64,000 nucleotides of DNA, taken from contig CBDDIZ010000015.1 in the NCBI GenBank assembly GCA_965229305.1, positions 1-64,000 on the forward strand. The letters run 5' to 3'. Positions 8,852 to 18,727 of this stretch are shown piece by piece (positions within the stretch are counted from its first letter, which is position 1; every line of letters begins with the position of its first letter). A program made the position numbers and the translations under genes. The notes under the pieces are model-generated. The model was given only the letters and a program-made list of their open reading frames with translations, was not told the origin of the DNA and did not search any database. The DNA comes from JALHNI01 sp965229305. Its GTDB lineage: Bacteria > Acidobacteriota > Terriglobia > Bryobacterales > Bryobacteraceae.

Positions 8852-8901
8852 GTGTAAATGGTCACCGTTGACAGACGGGTGTAAACTCGTCATGCTCGGG
8901 C

Positions 8902-9111
8902 ATGGGACATCGCCATTCCGGCTTTATCTTACGCTTGAATCTGCCCATGCGCTGGGGCTATTTGGCCTCAAGCGACCGGCGGAAAACCCATCCCTTCAAT
9001 TTTGAGCAAGTCCACGGATACGACCCTGCCAAGCCGTTGCCGATCGAGGTCGGTCAGCCGGTGCAGTACCGCGTCGACGGGCTGCGCATCACGGAAGTGC
9101 TGACTTCGTAG
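8902..9111 (+). CDS. Small protein, weakly cold-shock-like
   Basis: A protein of 69 residues ending PLPIEVGQPVQYRVDGLRIT. The order of features (a GFI/GYL strand, a basic loop, then G-x-V-x-Y and a final ITEV strand) recalls a small OB-fold or cold-shock domain, but the RNP motifs are not clear. The start is uncertain: the ATG at 8947 would give 54 residues. It is divergent from flaG and overlaps the end of the convergent M28 peptidase gene by 23 bases. The protein-like composition supports it as a gene; the function is not known. Confidence 0.5.
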   Translation: MGHRHSGFILRLNLPMRWGYLASSDRRKTHPFNFEQVHGYDPAKPLPIEVGQPVQYRVDGLRITEVLTS

Positions 9112-9913
9112 TCGCGAGCTTCTGGTCCAAGTAAGCCAGATAAGTAGAAATCAAACGATAGCTGTTCCAGTAGTCGTCCATGACGAGGGCGGAAGCATTG
9201 TCTTGGTGCGTATGCAGGACCGGCCAGGTGGCTTGCGTGATGGAGTGAAAATCCATCGTGGGAATCTTTTTGTCTCGAAAGGGGAGCGAGTCGGAGAGGC
9301 CGACTTGTTCGAGGTTCACGAGGTTGACGGGAAGTTTGGTGGCGTTGGCGACATGGGTGAGGTAGAGGATAAGTTGCTGATCGTTGCGGCTGGGCCAGAC
9401 GGCGGTGGGGCCGAGGCCGAGTGAGTCGACGTTGATCATGGCGTGGTAACGGGGACGGTCCTCTTTGCGGAGCGCGGAGGCGTAGGCCTTGGAGCCGATG
9501 AGGCCCTTCTCTTCTTCTGCGAAGGCGACGAAGACGAGTTTGTGATGGCGGGTTTCGCCGGAGGCGGGCTGGAGGGCGCGGAAGAGCGCGGGGAGAAGAG
9601 CAGCGCCGGTCCAATTGTCGATGACGCCGGAGCTGGTGTCGACTTTGTCGTAGTGGGCGCCGATCAAGATGATCTGGTCATCGGGGCCGGGGAGTTCGCA
9701 GATGAGGTTGGGGAGCTTCTGATGCTTGATGGGGTCTTCGCGGGGCGTGCAGCCGGCTTGGGTGAAGAGCGCGCGGAGGCGAGCGAGGCGGGCGTCGTTT
9801 TTCGGCTCTGCTTGGGACATCCATTGGGTGAGGATGTCGCGGTCAAGAAGCTGGACCTGAAGGGGTTCGGCGGCGAGGCCGAGAGCAAAGAGGAGAGCGA
9901 GGGAGAAACGCAT
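9089..9913 (-). CDS. Exported M28 family metallopeptidase
   Basis: A protein of 274 residues with a short signal peptide (MRFSLALLFALGLAAEP). The co-catalytic zinc residues of M28 aminopeptidases are all visible: His and Asp in GAHYDKVD, Asp in VIDNWTGAA, the Glu pair in FAEEEKGLIG, Asp in INVDSLGLG, and the final His in VLHTHQD. It is expected to remove N-terminal amino acids from peptides outside the cytoplasm; glutaminyl cyclase-like activity is possible for close relatives. Its ATG shares one base with the stop of the upstream 106-residue gene (TGATG), so translation is coupled. Confidence 0.9.
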   Translation of the reverse strand: MRFSLALLFALGLAAEPLQVQLLDRDILTQWMSQAEPKNDARLARLRALFTQAGCTPREDPIKHQKLPNLICELPGPDDQIILIGAHYDKVDTSSGVIDNWTGAALLPALFRALQPASGETRHHKLVFVAFAEEEKGLIGSKAYASALRKEDRPRYHAMINVDSLGLGPTAVWPSRNDQQLILYLTHVANATKLPVNLVNLEQVGLSDSLPFRDKKIPTMDFHSITQATWPVLHTHQDNASALVMDDYWNSYRLISTYLAYLDQKLATTKSALP

Positions 9914-10233
9914 CAGGCAATGAGACGACGGAGAAGGCCGGGTTGGGTACCGGGTCCGAGGCCGCCGAGGAAACGGCCGTCGACGCGGAATTCGATGACG
10001 ACGTTCAGGCGTTCGAGCATGACTTCGAAGCGGCGCATGAACTCGACGCGTTTGGCGGGCGAGCCCCAGGGTTTCCAGAGTTCCAGGGCCGCGCCGAGGT
10101 CAGCGAAGTTGAGGACGATGCGGTTGCCGTCGGCGGTGATGTTGACGGCGGCGGCGAGGCTGGCCGCAGCGGTAGCGCCCAGGGCCGTCGAGATGGTACC
10201 CAGTGCGATTCCCGCTTGTGACAATTCGGTCAT
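9913..10233 (-). CDS. Hypothetical protein, 106 residues
   Basis: It has a hydrophobic, Ala/Gly-rich N-terminal third (GIALGTISTALGATAAASLA), perhaps a membrane-associated helix. A compact region rich in Arg and Phe follows (RRFEVMLERLNVVIEFRVDG). No family is recognised. GGAGG lies about eight bases before the ATG. It is coupled to the M28 peptidase gene through a TGATG junction, and the gap upstream holds a large hairpin at 10325-10369. Confidence 0.6.
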   Translation of the reverse strand: MTELSQAGIALGTISTALGATAAASLAAAVNITADGNRIVLNFADLGAALELWKPWGSPAKRVEFMRRFEVMLERLNVVIEFRVDGRFLGGLGPGTQPGLLRRLIA

Positions 10234-10324
10234 GCTGCCGTCCTCCGAAGCCGATCTGTTCTCAACTATTTGACGTTCTGACTAGACCGTCCGTTCTACG
10301 TTATCGGATATTTTCGGGCGGACA

Positions 10325-10369
10325 ATAGGACTAGAGTTCCAATGGGGTATTGGAAGTGGGAAGTCCTAT
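10325..10369. repeat. Large two-step hairpin between parB and the next gene
   Basis: The outer arms ATAGGACT (10325-10332) and AGTCCTAT (10362-10369) enclose the inner arms TTCCAAT (10337-10343) and ATTGGAA (10349-10355) around a five-base loop. It lies 21 bases past the parB stop. No T-run follows on either strand, so it is not a standard terminator. The outer arms recur near flaG and upstream of the zinc-ribbon gene. Confidence 0.6.
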
Positions 10370-10389
10370 GGAATGTGTTACTTACGCGG

Positions 10390-11301
10390 CTAGTCGACGA
10401 TTTGTTCGTAGATGCGCTGGAGTTCGGCCTGGGAGTAGTACTCGATTTCGATGCGGCCGCGGTTGGGGGTGGTGGGGGTGATGCGGACGCGGGTGCCGAG
10501 GACGCGCTCGAATTGTTCGATGGCGGCGGCGACGTTGGGGTCGACGGGCACTTCTTCTTTGACGGCCGGTTGGTCTTCAGGCGGGGCCATGGCGTTCTGG
10601 ACCATCTTTTCGACGGCGCGAACGGAGAGGCCGAGCTGCATGGCTTTCTGGGCGAGGTCGCGTTGCTTTTCTTCGGTGTCGAGGCCCAGGAGGGCCTTGG
10701 CCTGGCCCATGGTGAGGCGGCCTTCGGCGACGTACTGCTGGAGGTCTTCGGGGAGTTTCAGCAGGCGGAGGAAGTTGGTGATGGTGGCGCGTTCTTTGCC
10801 GGTGCGGGAGCCGATTTCTTCGTGGGAGAGATTGAGGTCGCGGACGAGGCGGGAGAAGGCTTGCGCGGTTTCAATGGGGTTGAGGTCGGCGCGCTGGATG
10901 TTCTCGATGAGGGCAACTTCGAGGACGCGCTCGTCGGCAATCTCCTGGACGACGACGGGGACTTCGAGGAGGCCGGCCATCTTGGAGGCGCGCCAGCGGC
11001 GTTCGCCGGCGATCAACTCGAAGCCTTCGCCTTTGCGGCGGACGACGAGGGGTTGGATGACGCCGTTGGCCGCGATGGAGGCTGCGAGCTCGTTGAGGGC
11101 GGTGGAGTCGAAGTGTTGGCGGGGCTGGGTGGGGTTGGGCTCGATGCGCTCGATGGGGAGGAGCATGAGGCCATTGCCCTCGCTGGAGGAGGGGCCGGTG
11201 CCAGCGTCGTAGTTGTTGGGGGCGGAGCCCGAGTTGCGGGTGGGGAGGAGGGAGGAGAGACCCCTACCGAGTGCTCGCCGATTGTCGAGTGGTCTGTTCA
11301 T
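10390..11301 (-). CDS. parB: Chromosome partitioning protein ParB
   Basis: A protein of 303 residues. The N-terminal Arg-rich start (RRALGRGLSSLLP) is the ParA-contact region. The ParB/Spo0J CTPase domain follows, with PIERIEPNPTQPR, IQPLVVRR and the GERRWRASKMAG motif. A KorB-like helix-turn-helix comes next (LSHEEIGSRTGKERATITNF), then a C-terminal dimerisation region. It loads at parS and spreads to organise the origin region. It overlaps the end of parA by 38 bases, and four parS sites lie within 2 kb upstream. Confidence 0.96.
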   Translation of the reverse strand: MNRPLDNRRALGRGLSSLLPTRNSGSAPNNYDAGTGPSSSEGNGLMLLPIERIEPNPTQPRQHFDSTALNELAASIAANGVIQPLVVRRKGEGFELIAGERRWRASKMAGLLEVPVVVQEIADERVLEVALIENIQRADLNPIETAQAFSRLVRDLNLSHEEIGSRTGKERATITNFLRLLKLPEDLQQYVAEGRLTMGQAKALLGLDTEEKQRDLAQKAMQLGLSVRAVEKMVQNAMAPPEDQPAVKEEVPVDPNVAAAIEQFERVLGTRVRITPTTPNRGRIEIEYYSQAELQRIYEQIVD

Positions 11302-12055
11302 TGGACAAGATCTCCTTTGCGAGTTTGATGTAGCTTTCGGTGCCTTTATTCGAGACGTCGTAGGCGAGGACGGGCTTGCCGAAGCTGGGGGCCTCGGCGA
11401 GGCGGACGCTGCGGGGGATGACGGTTTGGAAGACGTCGGTGGTGAAGAATTCGCGGAGGTCGGAGGCGACTTGCCGGGTGAGGTTGGTCCGGTCGTCGTA
11501 CATGGTGAGGAGGACGCCTTCGAGCTTGAGGTCGTGGTTGAAGGCTTCTTTGATGCGCTCGACGGTGTCCATCAGTTGGGAGATGCCTTCAAGGGCGAAG
11601 AACTCGCACTGGATAGGGATGAGGAGCGAGTCGGAGGCGAGGAGGGCGTTGAGGGTGAGGAGGTCGAGGGCGGGGGGGCAGTCGATGATGATGAAGTCGT
11701 AGTCTTCGCGGACTTGGTTGAGGGCGCGGCGGAGGCGGAACTCGCGTTGGTCGGCATCGACGAGTTCGACGTTGGCGGCGACGAGGTTGGTGTCGGTGGG
11801 GAGGATGAAGAGGCCCTCGAACTCCGTCGGTTTGATGATCTGCATCGTGGGGATGGAGGAGAGGAGAGCGGAGTAGGTGGTGTGGCGCAGGGCTCGTTTG
11901 TCGATGCCAACTCCGGTGGTGGAGTTGCCTTGGGGGTCGGTATCGACGAGGAGGACGCGGAGGTCGTTGGCGGCAAGGGAAGCGGCGAGGTTGATCGCAG
12001 TGGTGGTCTTGCCGACACCGCCCTTTTGGTTGGCGATGGCAATAATGCGGCCCAT
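11264..12055 (-). CDS. parA: Chromosome partitioning ATPase ParA (Soj)
   Basis: A protein of 263 residues when started at the ATG at 12055 (MGRIIAIANQKGGVGKTT). It has the deviant Walker A KGGVGKTT, the DTDPQGNSTTG switch and the IIIDCPPALDLLTLNAL Walker B region. It is a chromosomal Soj-type ParA that moves ParB-parS complexes. A start eight codons upstream is open but lacks family support. A parS palindrome lies 73 bases before the start codon, so expression may respond to ParB binding. Confidence 0.96.
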   Translation of the reverse strand: MGRIIAIANQKGGVGKTTTAINLAASLAANDLRVLLVDTDPQGNSTTGVGIDKRALRHTTYSALLSSIPTMQIIKPTEFEGLFILPTDTNLVAANVELVDADQREFRLRRALNQVREDYDFIIIDCPPALDLLTLNALLASDSLLIPIQCEFFALEGISQLMDTVERIKEAFNHDLKLEGVLLTMYDDRTNLTRQVASDLREFFTTDVFQTVIPRSVRLAEAPSFGKPVLAYDVSNKGTESYIKLAKEILSNEQTTRQSASTR

Positions 12056-12127
12056 GGGTGTGCTCGGACAGGATAGCACGGGGGGTGGGATTTGGCGACG
12101 GATTGGGCGGGGTGAAGCGTACTATGG

Positions 12128-12143
12128 TGTTCCACGTGGAACA
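12128..12143. promoter_or_regulatory. parS: parS site 1
   Basis: A perfect 16-base palindrome TGTTCCACGTGGAACA upstream of parA. It differs from the classical TGTTTCACGTGAAACA at two symmetric positions only. Confidence 0.9.
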
Positions 12144-12214
12144 GGGTCGAGCGGGGCGCCGGGTGTGGGGGTGGTCGTCGTTTGGGGTCTAGGGATGGTG
12201 GGCGGCGAGCGGAC

Positions 12215-12230
12215 TGTTCCACGTGGAACG
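12215..12230. promoter_or_regulatory. parS: parS site 2
   Basis: The palindromic core GTTCCACGTGGAAC (12216-12229) lies between parA and rsmG, 72 bases past the end of site 1. Confidence 0.9.
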
Positions 12231-12243
12231 TGACTGCCGCGCG

Positions 12244-12843
12244 TTATTCGGTGGTGTAGGAGAGGATGACGCGCGAGGGCTCCCAGGGAATTGACGTGAC
12301 CGGGGTGAAGCCATCGAGAGTTTCGGCTTCGGCGCGGGTGGTGGCGAGAAGGAGTTCGGGAGCGCGTGCGGGAAGGTTGGGGCGGAGTTGGCGCGCGGGA
12401 TAGTCGCGGGCGATGAGGAGGTCGAAGTGATCGGGGAGGTTCTCGAGGCGGGAGGAACGGACTTTGACGTTCTTCCAGCCGCGGGTGGAGTCATGGAGGA
12501 AGAGGGCCTTCTGTTCGTCAGGTTCGACGAGGTGGACGGTGACGTGGGGGAGGGTCGCGGCGACGACGGCGCCGGGGAAGCCAGCGCCGCTACCGACGTC
12601 GGCGATCAGTCGCGTTCCACGTGGAACATAGTGCCGGGAGATGTGGGCGGCGAGGACGAGGCTTTGGCAGTAGTCGCGCTCGACGGCGTCGCCGGTGTCG
12701 CGGACGGTACGGCGAGCGGTGCGGAGATTCCAGCGGTCGTAGAGTTCGTGGTGGCGCGCGAGTTTGGCGAGGGCGTCGTCGTCGATGTCCCAGATGCCGA
12801 GCATACGGGTGGCGACGAGGGCGCGGAAGTCATCGAGACGCAT
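12244..12843 (-). CDS. rsmG: 16S rRNA (guanine-527-N7) methyltransferase RsmG
   Basis: A protein of 199 residues, at the short end for RsmG. The SAM-binding motif ADVGSGAGFPG and the following VHLVEPDEQKALFL match the GidB/RsmG family, as does the N-terminal helix around LYDRWNLR. It methylates G527 in the 16S rRNA decoding region. It sits in the classic mnmG-rsmG-parA-parB order on the minus strand. A complete parS core is embedded in its coding sequence at 12614-12627, where it encodes the peptide VPRGT. Confidence 0.9.
   Translation of the reverse strand: MRLDDFRALVATRMLGIWDIDDDALAKLARHHELYDRWNLRTARRTVRDTGDAVERDYCQSLVLAAHISRHYVPRGTRLIADVGSGAGFPGAVVAATLPHVTVHLVEPDEQKALFLHDSTRGWKNVKVRSSRLENLPDHFDLLIARDYPARQLRPNLPARAPELLLATTRAEAETLDGFTPVTSIPWEPSRVILSYTTE
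12614..12627. promoter_or_regulatory. parS: parS site 3, inside rsmG
   Basis: The core GTTCCACGTGGAAC lies within the rsmG coding sequence. Confidence 0.88.
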
Positions 12844-12864
12844 GGGTGAGCTCCGGGAGGGGAC

Positions 12865-12878
12865 GTTCCACGTGGAAC
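12865..12878. promoter_or_regulatory. parS: parS site 4, between rsmG and mnmG
   Basis: The core GTTCCACGTGGAAC lies in the 44-base gap between rsmG and mnmG. Confidence 0.88.
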
Positions 12879-12887
12879 ACGTAAGGG

Positions 12888-14726
<1,839 letters not shown>

Positions 14727-14972
14727 TATCTCCTCTATTATCTATGACTTACGGGTATTCTGCGAGGTGCCGGCGAGGCATGGCGCAGCCGGCGGCGTCT
14801 CGGGAAGGCACAAGCAAGTGCTATTTCCCACAATGACATACCGCAATATCCTCAGCAAGAGAGCCTTAGCGGCAGGCTTTCGGCATAGAGCATCGGTACT
14901 GGGCCAATTTACACTTGAATTGAACCGAAGTAGTCTTGTTCCCCCTTCACGCCCAACATAAACTCAAGGAAC

Positions 14973-15080
14973 ATGGAGCTCGGTGACCTGATTTTCGTTG
15001 TCCTCTATATCGCGATCGCGTGGGCGTTGCTGGATGACAACGATCATGGCGGCCGTCGCTGCCGCGTGCCAACCCAGTAA
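14973..15080 (+). CDS. Small single-pass membrane peptide, 35 residues
   Basis: The frame encodes MELGDLIFVVLYIAIAWALL, then a polar tail DDNDHGGRRCRVPTQ. It is a good transmembrane helix followed by a charged cytoplasmic end (positive-inside would place the Arg-rich tail in the cytoplasm). AAGGA lies four bases before the ATG. It ends 21 bases before the glycosylasparaginase gene, so they may share a message. No family is recognised; conservation in relatives would decide whether it is real. Confidence 0.5.
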   Translation: MELGDLIFVVLYIAIAWALLDDNDHGGRRCRVPTQ

Positions 15081-15101
15081 GCCGGGCGCTATCATAGCGC
15101 C

Positions 15102-16166
15102 ATGCCCTCCCGCCGTTCTGTTCTGCTTGCTCCCGCCCTGGCGGCTGCCGCCGCGCAAACGAATCCTCCGAAAAATATTGTGATCTCGTCAGCCAACGGG
15201 TTGTTGTGCTGCGAGCGGACGCGCACGTTAATGGACCGTGGCCACGATACGCTCGATGCCGTGGTGTCGGGCGTGGGGATTGTCGAAGACGATCCGAAGG
15301 ACACGTCGGTGGGCTATGGCGGCCTGCCGAATGAAGAGGGCGTGGTGGAGCTCGATGCGAGCGTGATGCACGGGCCGACGCGCCGGGCGGGCTCGGTGGC
15401 GTCGCTGCGCAATATCAAGAATCCGGCCAAGGTCGCCAAGCTCGTGATGGAGATGACCGATCACGTGATGCTGGTGGGCGAGGGCGCGCTGCGCTTCGCC
15501 AAGGCGATGGGGATCGAAGAGACGAATCTCCTGACCGAGCAAAGCCGCCTGGCGTGGCTGGTGTGGAAGCAATCGATGCGCGATGGCGAGGGCCGCAATA
15601 ACTGGACCGATGGTCTCGATGCGCCTTTGAAGAAGCCGTCGGCGCAATTGCGCAAGCTGTTTCCGAATGCCGATGAAGAGATGTTGGCGTGGGCGCAGCA
15701 CGTGGCGCGGTTCCCGACGACGGGGACGATCAATTGTCTGGCGCTGAACACGAAGGGCGAGATGTCGGGCTGCACGACGACGAGCGGCCTGGCGTGGAAG
15801 ATTCCGGGGCGCATTGGCGATTCGCCGATTATCGGGGCGGGGTTGTATGTCGACCAGGAGGTGGGCGCCGGCGGGTCGACGGGACGCGGCGAGGAGAACA
15901 TTCGCGTGTGCGGGGCGCATACGATCGTCGAAGCGATGCGGCAGGGAAAGAGCCCGAATGAGGCCTGTCTCGAAGCGCTGCGGCGCATTTCTCGCAACTA
16001 CGACAACGATCTAACACGTCTAAAGAAGTTCGACATCATCTTTTATGCCTTGCGCAAGGATGGCGCGATGGGCTCGGCATCGTTGTTCGCCGGAGCCAAG
16101 TATGCGGTCAACGACGGTGGTTCAAGCCGGTTGATGAACTGCGTGTCGTTATACGAGAAGAAGTAG
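15102..16166 (+). CDS. N4-(beta-N-acetylglucosaminyl)-L-asparaginase / isoaspartyl peptidase, Tat-exported
   Basis: A protein of 354 residues of the Ntn-hydrolase family that matures by self-cleavage. The N-terminus MPSRRSVLLAPALAAAAAQ is a twin-arginine signal, so it is exported folded. The conserved block GLAWKIPGRIGDSPIIGAGL and the VDQEVGAGGSTGRGE substrate loop are clear. The nucleophile is expected to be Thr209 in TTGTIN; the usual HD before the Thr is replaced by TG, which is worth noting. The likely role is to remove Asn-linked sugar or cleave isoaspartyl bonds outside the cytoplasm. Confidence 0.88.
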   Translation: MPSRRSVLLAPALAAAAAQTNPPKNIVISSANGLLCCERTRTLMDRGHDTLDAVVSGVGIVEDDPKDTSVGYGGLPNEEGVVELDASVMHGPTRRAGSVASLRNIKNPAKVAKLVMEMTDHVMLVGEGALRFAKAMGIEETNLLTEQSRLAWLVWKQSMRDGEGRNNWTDGLDAPLKKPSAQLRKLFPNADEEMLAWAQHVARFPTTGTINCLALNTKGEMSGCTTTSGLAWKIPGRIGDSPIIGAGLYVDQEVGAGGSTGRGEENIRVCGAHTIVEAMRQGKSPNEACLEALRRISRNYDNDLTRLKKFDIIFYALRKDGAMGSASLFAGAKYAVNDGGSSRLMNCVSLYEKK

Positions 16167-16177
16167 GAGGACTGAAG

Positions 16178-16863
16178 ATGAAGTTGTTGTACACCCTGGT
16201 TTGCGCGGCGAGCGTGATGTTGGCGCAGGCGCCGACGACGAACAAGACGCTGACGGTGGAGCATGCGGTGCCGTTCGGGACGGTGCCGGGCAAGCTGCTG
16301 TTGTTGGGGAATTACCTGGTCTTCCTGGACGAAGGGCAACCGGAGAGTTCGTATGTGGTGCCGCGGGGAGGGATCGATACGCTGACGGCGGACGGTCCGA
16401 CGATTACGGTCTTGACGAAAGAGACGGTGCGGAATCGGTCGGGCGAGACGCGGCGGTTGAGCTTCCGGGTGGCTCGGGTGGCGATCCGGCACCGGCGACG
16501 GGCTGGTTCGCGATGGCGCCGAGTGGACCGTCGATGCCGGTCGCGGGCGGGCCGACGTCGGCTACCAAGGCGCCGGAAGCGGGCACGTATCAGGCGCGGC
16601 ACGATCATCGGTTCGGGGCTTGCAGCGGCCGCCTGTTGGTGAACGATCAGATGGTGAGCTACGAGTCGGTGGACGAGGTGAAGCACTCGCGGCGGTGGGA
16701 GTACAAGTCCATCAGGGAAGTGAAACTGCCGAACCCGTATGAGATCGAGATCAAGGCGTTCGAAGGTGATTCGTACAAGCTGAAGCTGGACGGCAGCGGG
16801 ATGGACCCGGCGGCGTTCAAGCAGTTGGTGGATCGCGTGACGGCGGCCCGCTCGGGCCGCTAA
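16178..16863 (+). pseudogene. Secreted protein with C-terminal PH-like domain, split by a frameshift
   Basis: AGGAGG precedes the ATG at 16178, and a signal peptide follows (MKLLYTLVCAASVMLAQA). The frame looks protein-like to about 16465 (LTADGPTITVLTKETV). It then turns into Arg-rich nonsense, while the frame one base back becomes protein-like and runs to 16863. That second part has a C-terminal domain with CSGRLLVNDQMVSYES and HSRRWEYKSIREVKL, resembling the PH-like domains often seen in acidobacterial proteins. The switch is a minus-one type change between about 16430 and 16480. No slippery heptamer is seen, so it is a true indel or a sequencing error. The function is unknown. Confidence 0.65.
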
Positions 16864-16880
16864 GCCAAGAAGAAGTTGCC

Positions 16881-16912
16881 GCCTCTCCGCAGGAATTGCG
16901 CTGCGGAGAGGC
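16881..16912. repeat. Perfect 12-base inverted repeat
   Basis: GCCTCTCCGCAG (16881-16892) pairs with CTGCGGAGAGGC (16901-16912) around an eight-base loop, 18 bases after the stop of the frameshifted gene. No T-run follows, so it is either a weak or Rho-assisted terminator or an mRNA-stabilising hairpin. Confidence 0.6.
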
Positions 16913-16994
16913 GCGAGAAGTCCGAAAAGTCCGTCGCAATCCCTCCTTTGGCCAATGGTTCCTTACGTGCAAACAGCACGACGGGAAGGCAACC

Positions 16995-17807
16995 ATGGCA
17001 AATACTGTAATCGACTTTCAACCTCTCGCGGTGACCTCCAACTATCGGGGGAACGGCGAAGCGAATGCGTCTGGAGTTTCCTGGCCGGCGGTGCTGGGCG
17101 GAGCGGTGGTGGCGGCGGCGCTTTCGGTGTCGCTGCTGGCGCTGGGCTCCGGACTCGGGCTGTCGTTTGTCTCACCGTGGAATGGCGTCGGACTCTCCGC
17201 CTCCACGGTGGGGACGATGGCAATCGCGTGGCTGGTTGCCGAGCACGCGATCGCCTCGGCGATGGGCGGCTATCTGGCGGGGCGGTTGCGGACACGCTGG
17301 ACGACCGTGCATAGCGACGAGGTCTACTTCCGCGATACGGCGCATGGCTTCCTGGTGTGGGCGGTGGGCCTGGTGATTGGCGCTTCGCTGCTGGCGTCGA
17401 CGGCGTTGATGATGGTGGACGGCAAGCCGAGTGTGGCGCCGACGGATCCGAATGCTTACTACGTCGATGCGCTGTTCCGGGCCGATCACCCGCTGGAGCG
17501 TGTAGAGCCGGGGTATCAGGCGGAGATGGCGCGGATCGTGGCGAGGGCGGTGACGGGCGAGGTGGCTCCGGCCGATCAGACGTATCTGGCACAGCAGGTT
17601 TCGATGCGGACGAACCTGAGCTACAACGAGGCCCAGAAACGAGTCAGCGACACCATCGCCCAGGCGAAGAGTGCCGCTGATGCCGCGCGGAAGGCGGCGT
17701 CCCGAGTACTGTTGTGGACCTTTATCGCCTTGTTGATTGGCGCCTTTAGCGCCAGCTTTGCGGCGACGATCGGCGGGCGTCAACGGGACCAGGTGCAACT
17801 GAGCTAG
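16995..17807 (+). CDS. Integral membrane protein, PhnA-like/hypothetical
   Basis: A protein of 270 residues when started at the ATG at 16995 (MANTVIDFQPL). Hydrophobic segments are visible at about residues 30-55, 65-90 (including an AxxGGYLAGRLR turn), 110-135 and 240-260. A soluble loop at about residues 140-235 carries helical, charged sequence. It resembles proteins loosely named PhnA-like in other bacteria, which have no proven link to phosphonates. A 24-residue membrane peptide follows 16 bases downstream. The longer upstream reading from 16896 lacks family support. Confidence 0.65.
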   Translation: MANTVIDFQPLAVTSNYRGNGEANASGVSWPAVLGGAVVAAALSVSLLALGSGLGLSFVSPWNGVGLSASTVGTMAIAWLVAEHAIASAMGGYLAGRLRTRWTTVHSDEVYFRDTAHGFLVWAVGLVIGASLLASTALMMVDGKPSVAPTDPNAYYVDALFRADHPLERVEPGYQAEMARIVARAVTGEVAPADQTYLAQQVSMRTNLSYNEAQKRVSDTIAQAKSAADAARKAASRVLLWTFIALLIGAFSASFAATIGGRQRDQVQLS

Positions 17808-17823
17808 GAGAAGGAGAACAGCA

Positions 17824-17898
17824 ATGCGATACGTACTGCTTTATATGTTGGGTGTACCGATCCCCATTTTGCTGCTGCTGGCACTGATCGGACGTTAG
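17824..17898 (+). CDS. Tiny membrane peptide, 24 residues
   Basis: The frame encodes MRYVLLYMLGVPIPILLLLA ending LIGR. It is one very hydrophobic helix with a central GVPIPI kink. A strong ribosome binding site (AGGAGAAGGAGAA) precedes it by five bases. Peptides of this kind (MRY..LYLLGIPIPI) recur in many bacteria, often after membrane or stress genes. Its TAG overlaps the stop of the convergent PEP-CTERM gene by four bases. The strong ribosome binding site and sequence pattern make it likely to be translated. Confidence 0.6.
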   Translation: MRYVLLYMLGVPIPILLLLALIGR

Positions 17899-18554
17899 AT
17901 GACGCGACGCCGGCGGAAGAGGCCGAGGGCCATCAGGGCGGTGCCGAGCATCAGGTAGGTCTCGGGTTCCGGGGTGGCGACGGAGAGGGAAAAGCTTCCC
18001 ACGTAGTCGTTGCCGCCGACAAGGCCGGGGGTGTTCGCGTAGCCGCCCACTTGGTTGCCGCCGGACCGCGATTCGGAGAGGGCGGTGAGCGTGGTGGTGT
18101 AGAAGCCGTTGGCGTAGGTGAGACTATTCGAACCGCCCGCGATCGGCAGGCCATCGAGGCGGGGTGTGAAGGCCGCGCCGTTCGCAGCGAAGGTGCTGGA
18201 GTTGGCGGTGACGAGAGCGGAGATGCCGGGCGAGTTGGTGGCGCCGTCGAAGAACAGATTGACGCCGAAGTGGGTGGGCGTCTGCAAGCCGGGTTGGGCT
18301 TTGAAGATGAAGGTGTAAGTGCCACTGGTCAACAGAGGAATGTTGATGCCGGTGCCGGAACCGTTGCCGGTGTTGATGGCGTTGACGCCGTCATATAGAT
18401 ACAGGTTGAACGGAATGTCGCCGCCGACGGTGTTCCAGACTTCGAGGGTGGAATTGCCCTGCGAGTCGGCTGAGAAGAAGGTCACGCCAGTCAGCGTGGC
18501 GGCTGAAAGTTGATGGCCCAAGCAGGCGAGTAAAGCGAAGGTGGCAAGGCGCAT
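17895..18554 (-). CDS. PEP-CTERM sorting domain protein
   Basis: A protein of 219 residues with a signal peptide (MRLATFALLACLGHQLSA), a beta-rich Gly/Ser/Thr/Asn body, and a C-terminal sorting signal. The signal consists of TPEPETYLMLG, a hydrophobic helix and RRRR. Such proteins are recognised by an exosortase, which removes the tail during export to the surface. No exosortase is in the window. The ATG at 18554 is chosen; a TTG seven codons earlier is possible. Confidence 0.88.
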   Translation of the reverse strand: MRLATFALLACLGHQLSAATLTGVTFFSADSQGNSTLEVWNTVGGDIPFNLYLYDGVNAINTGNGSGTGINIPLLTSGTYTFIFKAQPGLQTPTHFGVNLFFDGATNSPGISALVTANSSTFAANGAAFTPRLDGLPIAGGSNSLTYANGFYTTTLTALSESRSGGNQVGGYANTPGLVGGNDYVGSFSLSVATPEPETYLMLGTALMALGLFRRRRVI

Positions 18555-18727
18555 GAAGCTTGATTCTCGCTGCAAGCGGGCGCACCGAACAGTGATCGAC
18601 TGACCTAGACGGTACCACGGCGCCTTGGGTACCTCAGGTTACCCCCCGTCAGTACCTAAGAGGAATACGGTGTCCCCGTAGGACAAGGCCATATGCCGAG
18701 GAATTAGAATGGAATTCCAGGCATAAC

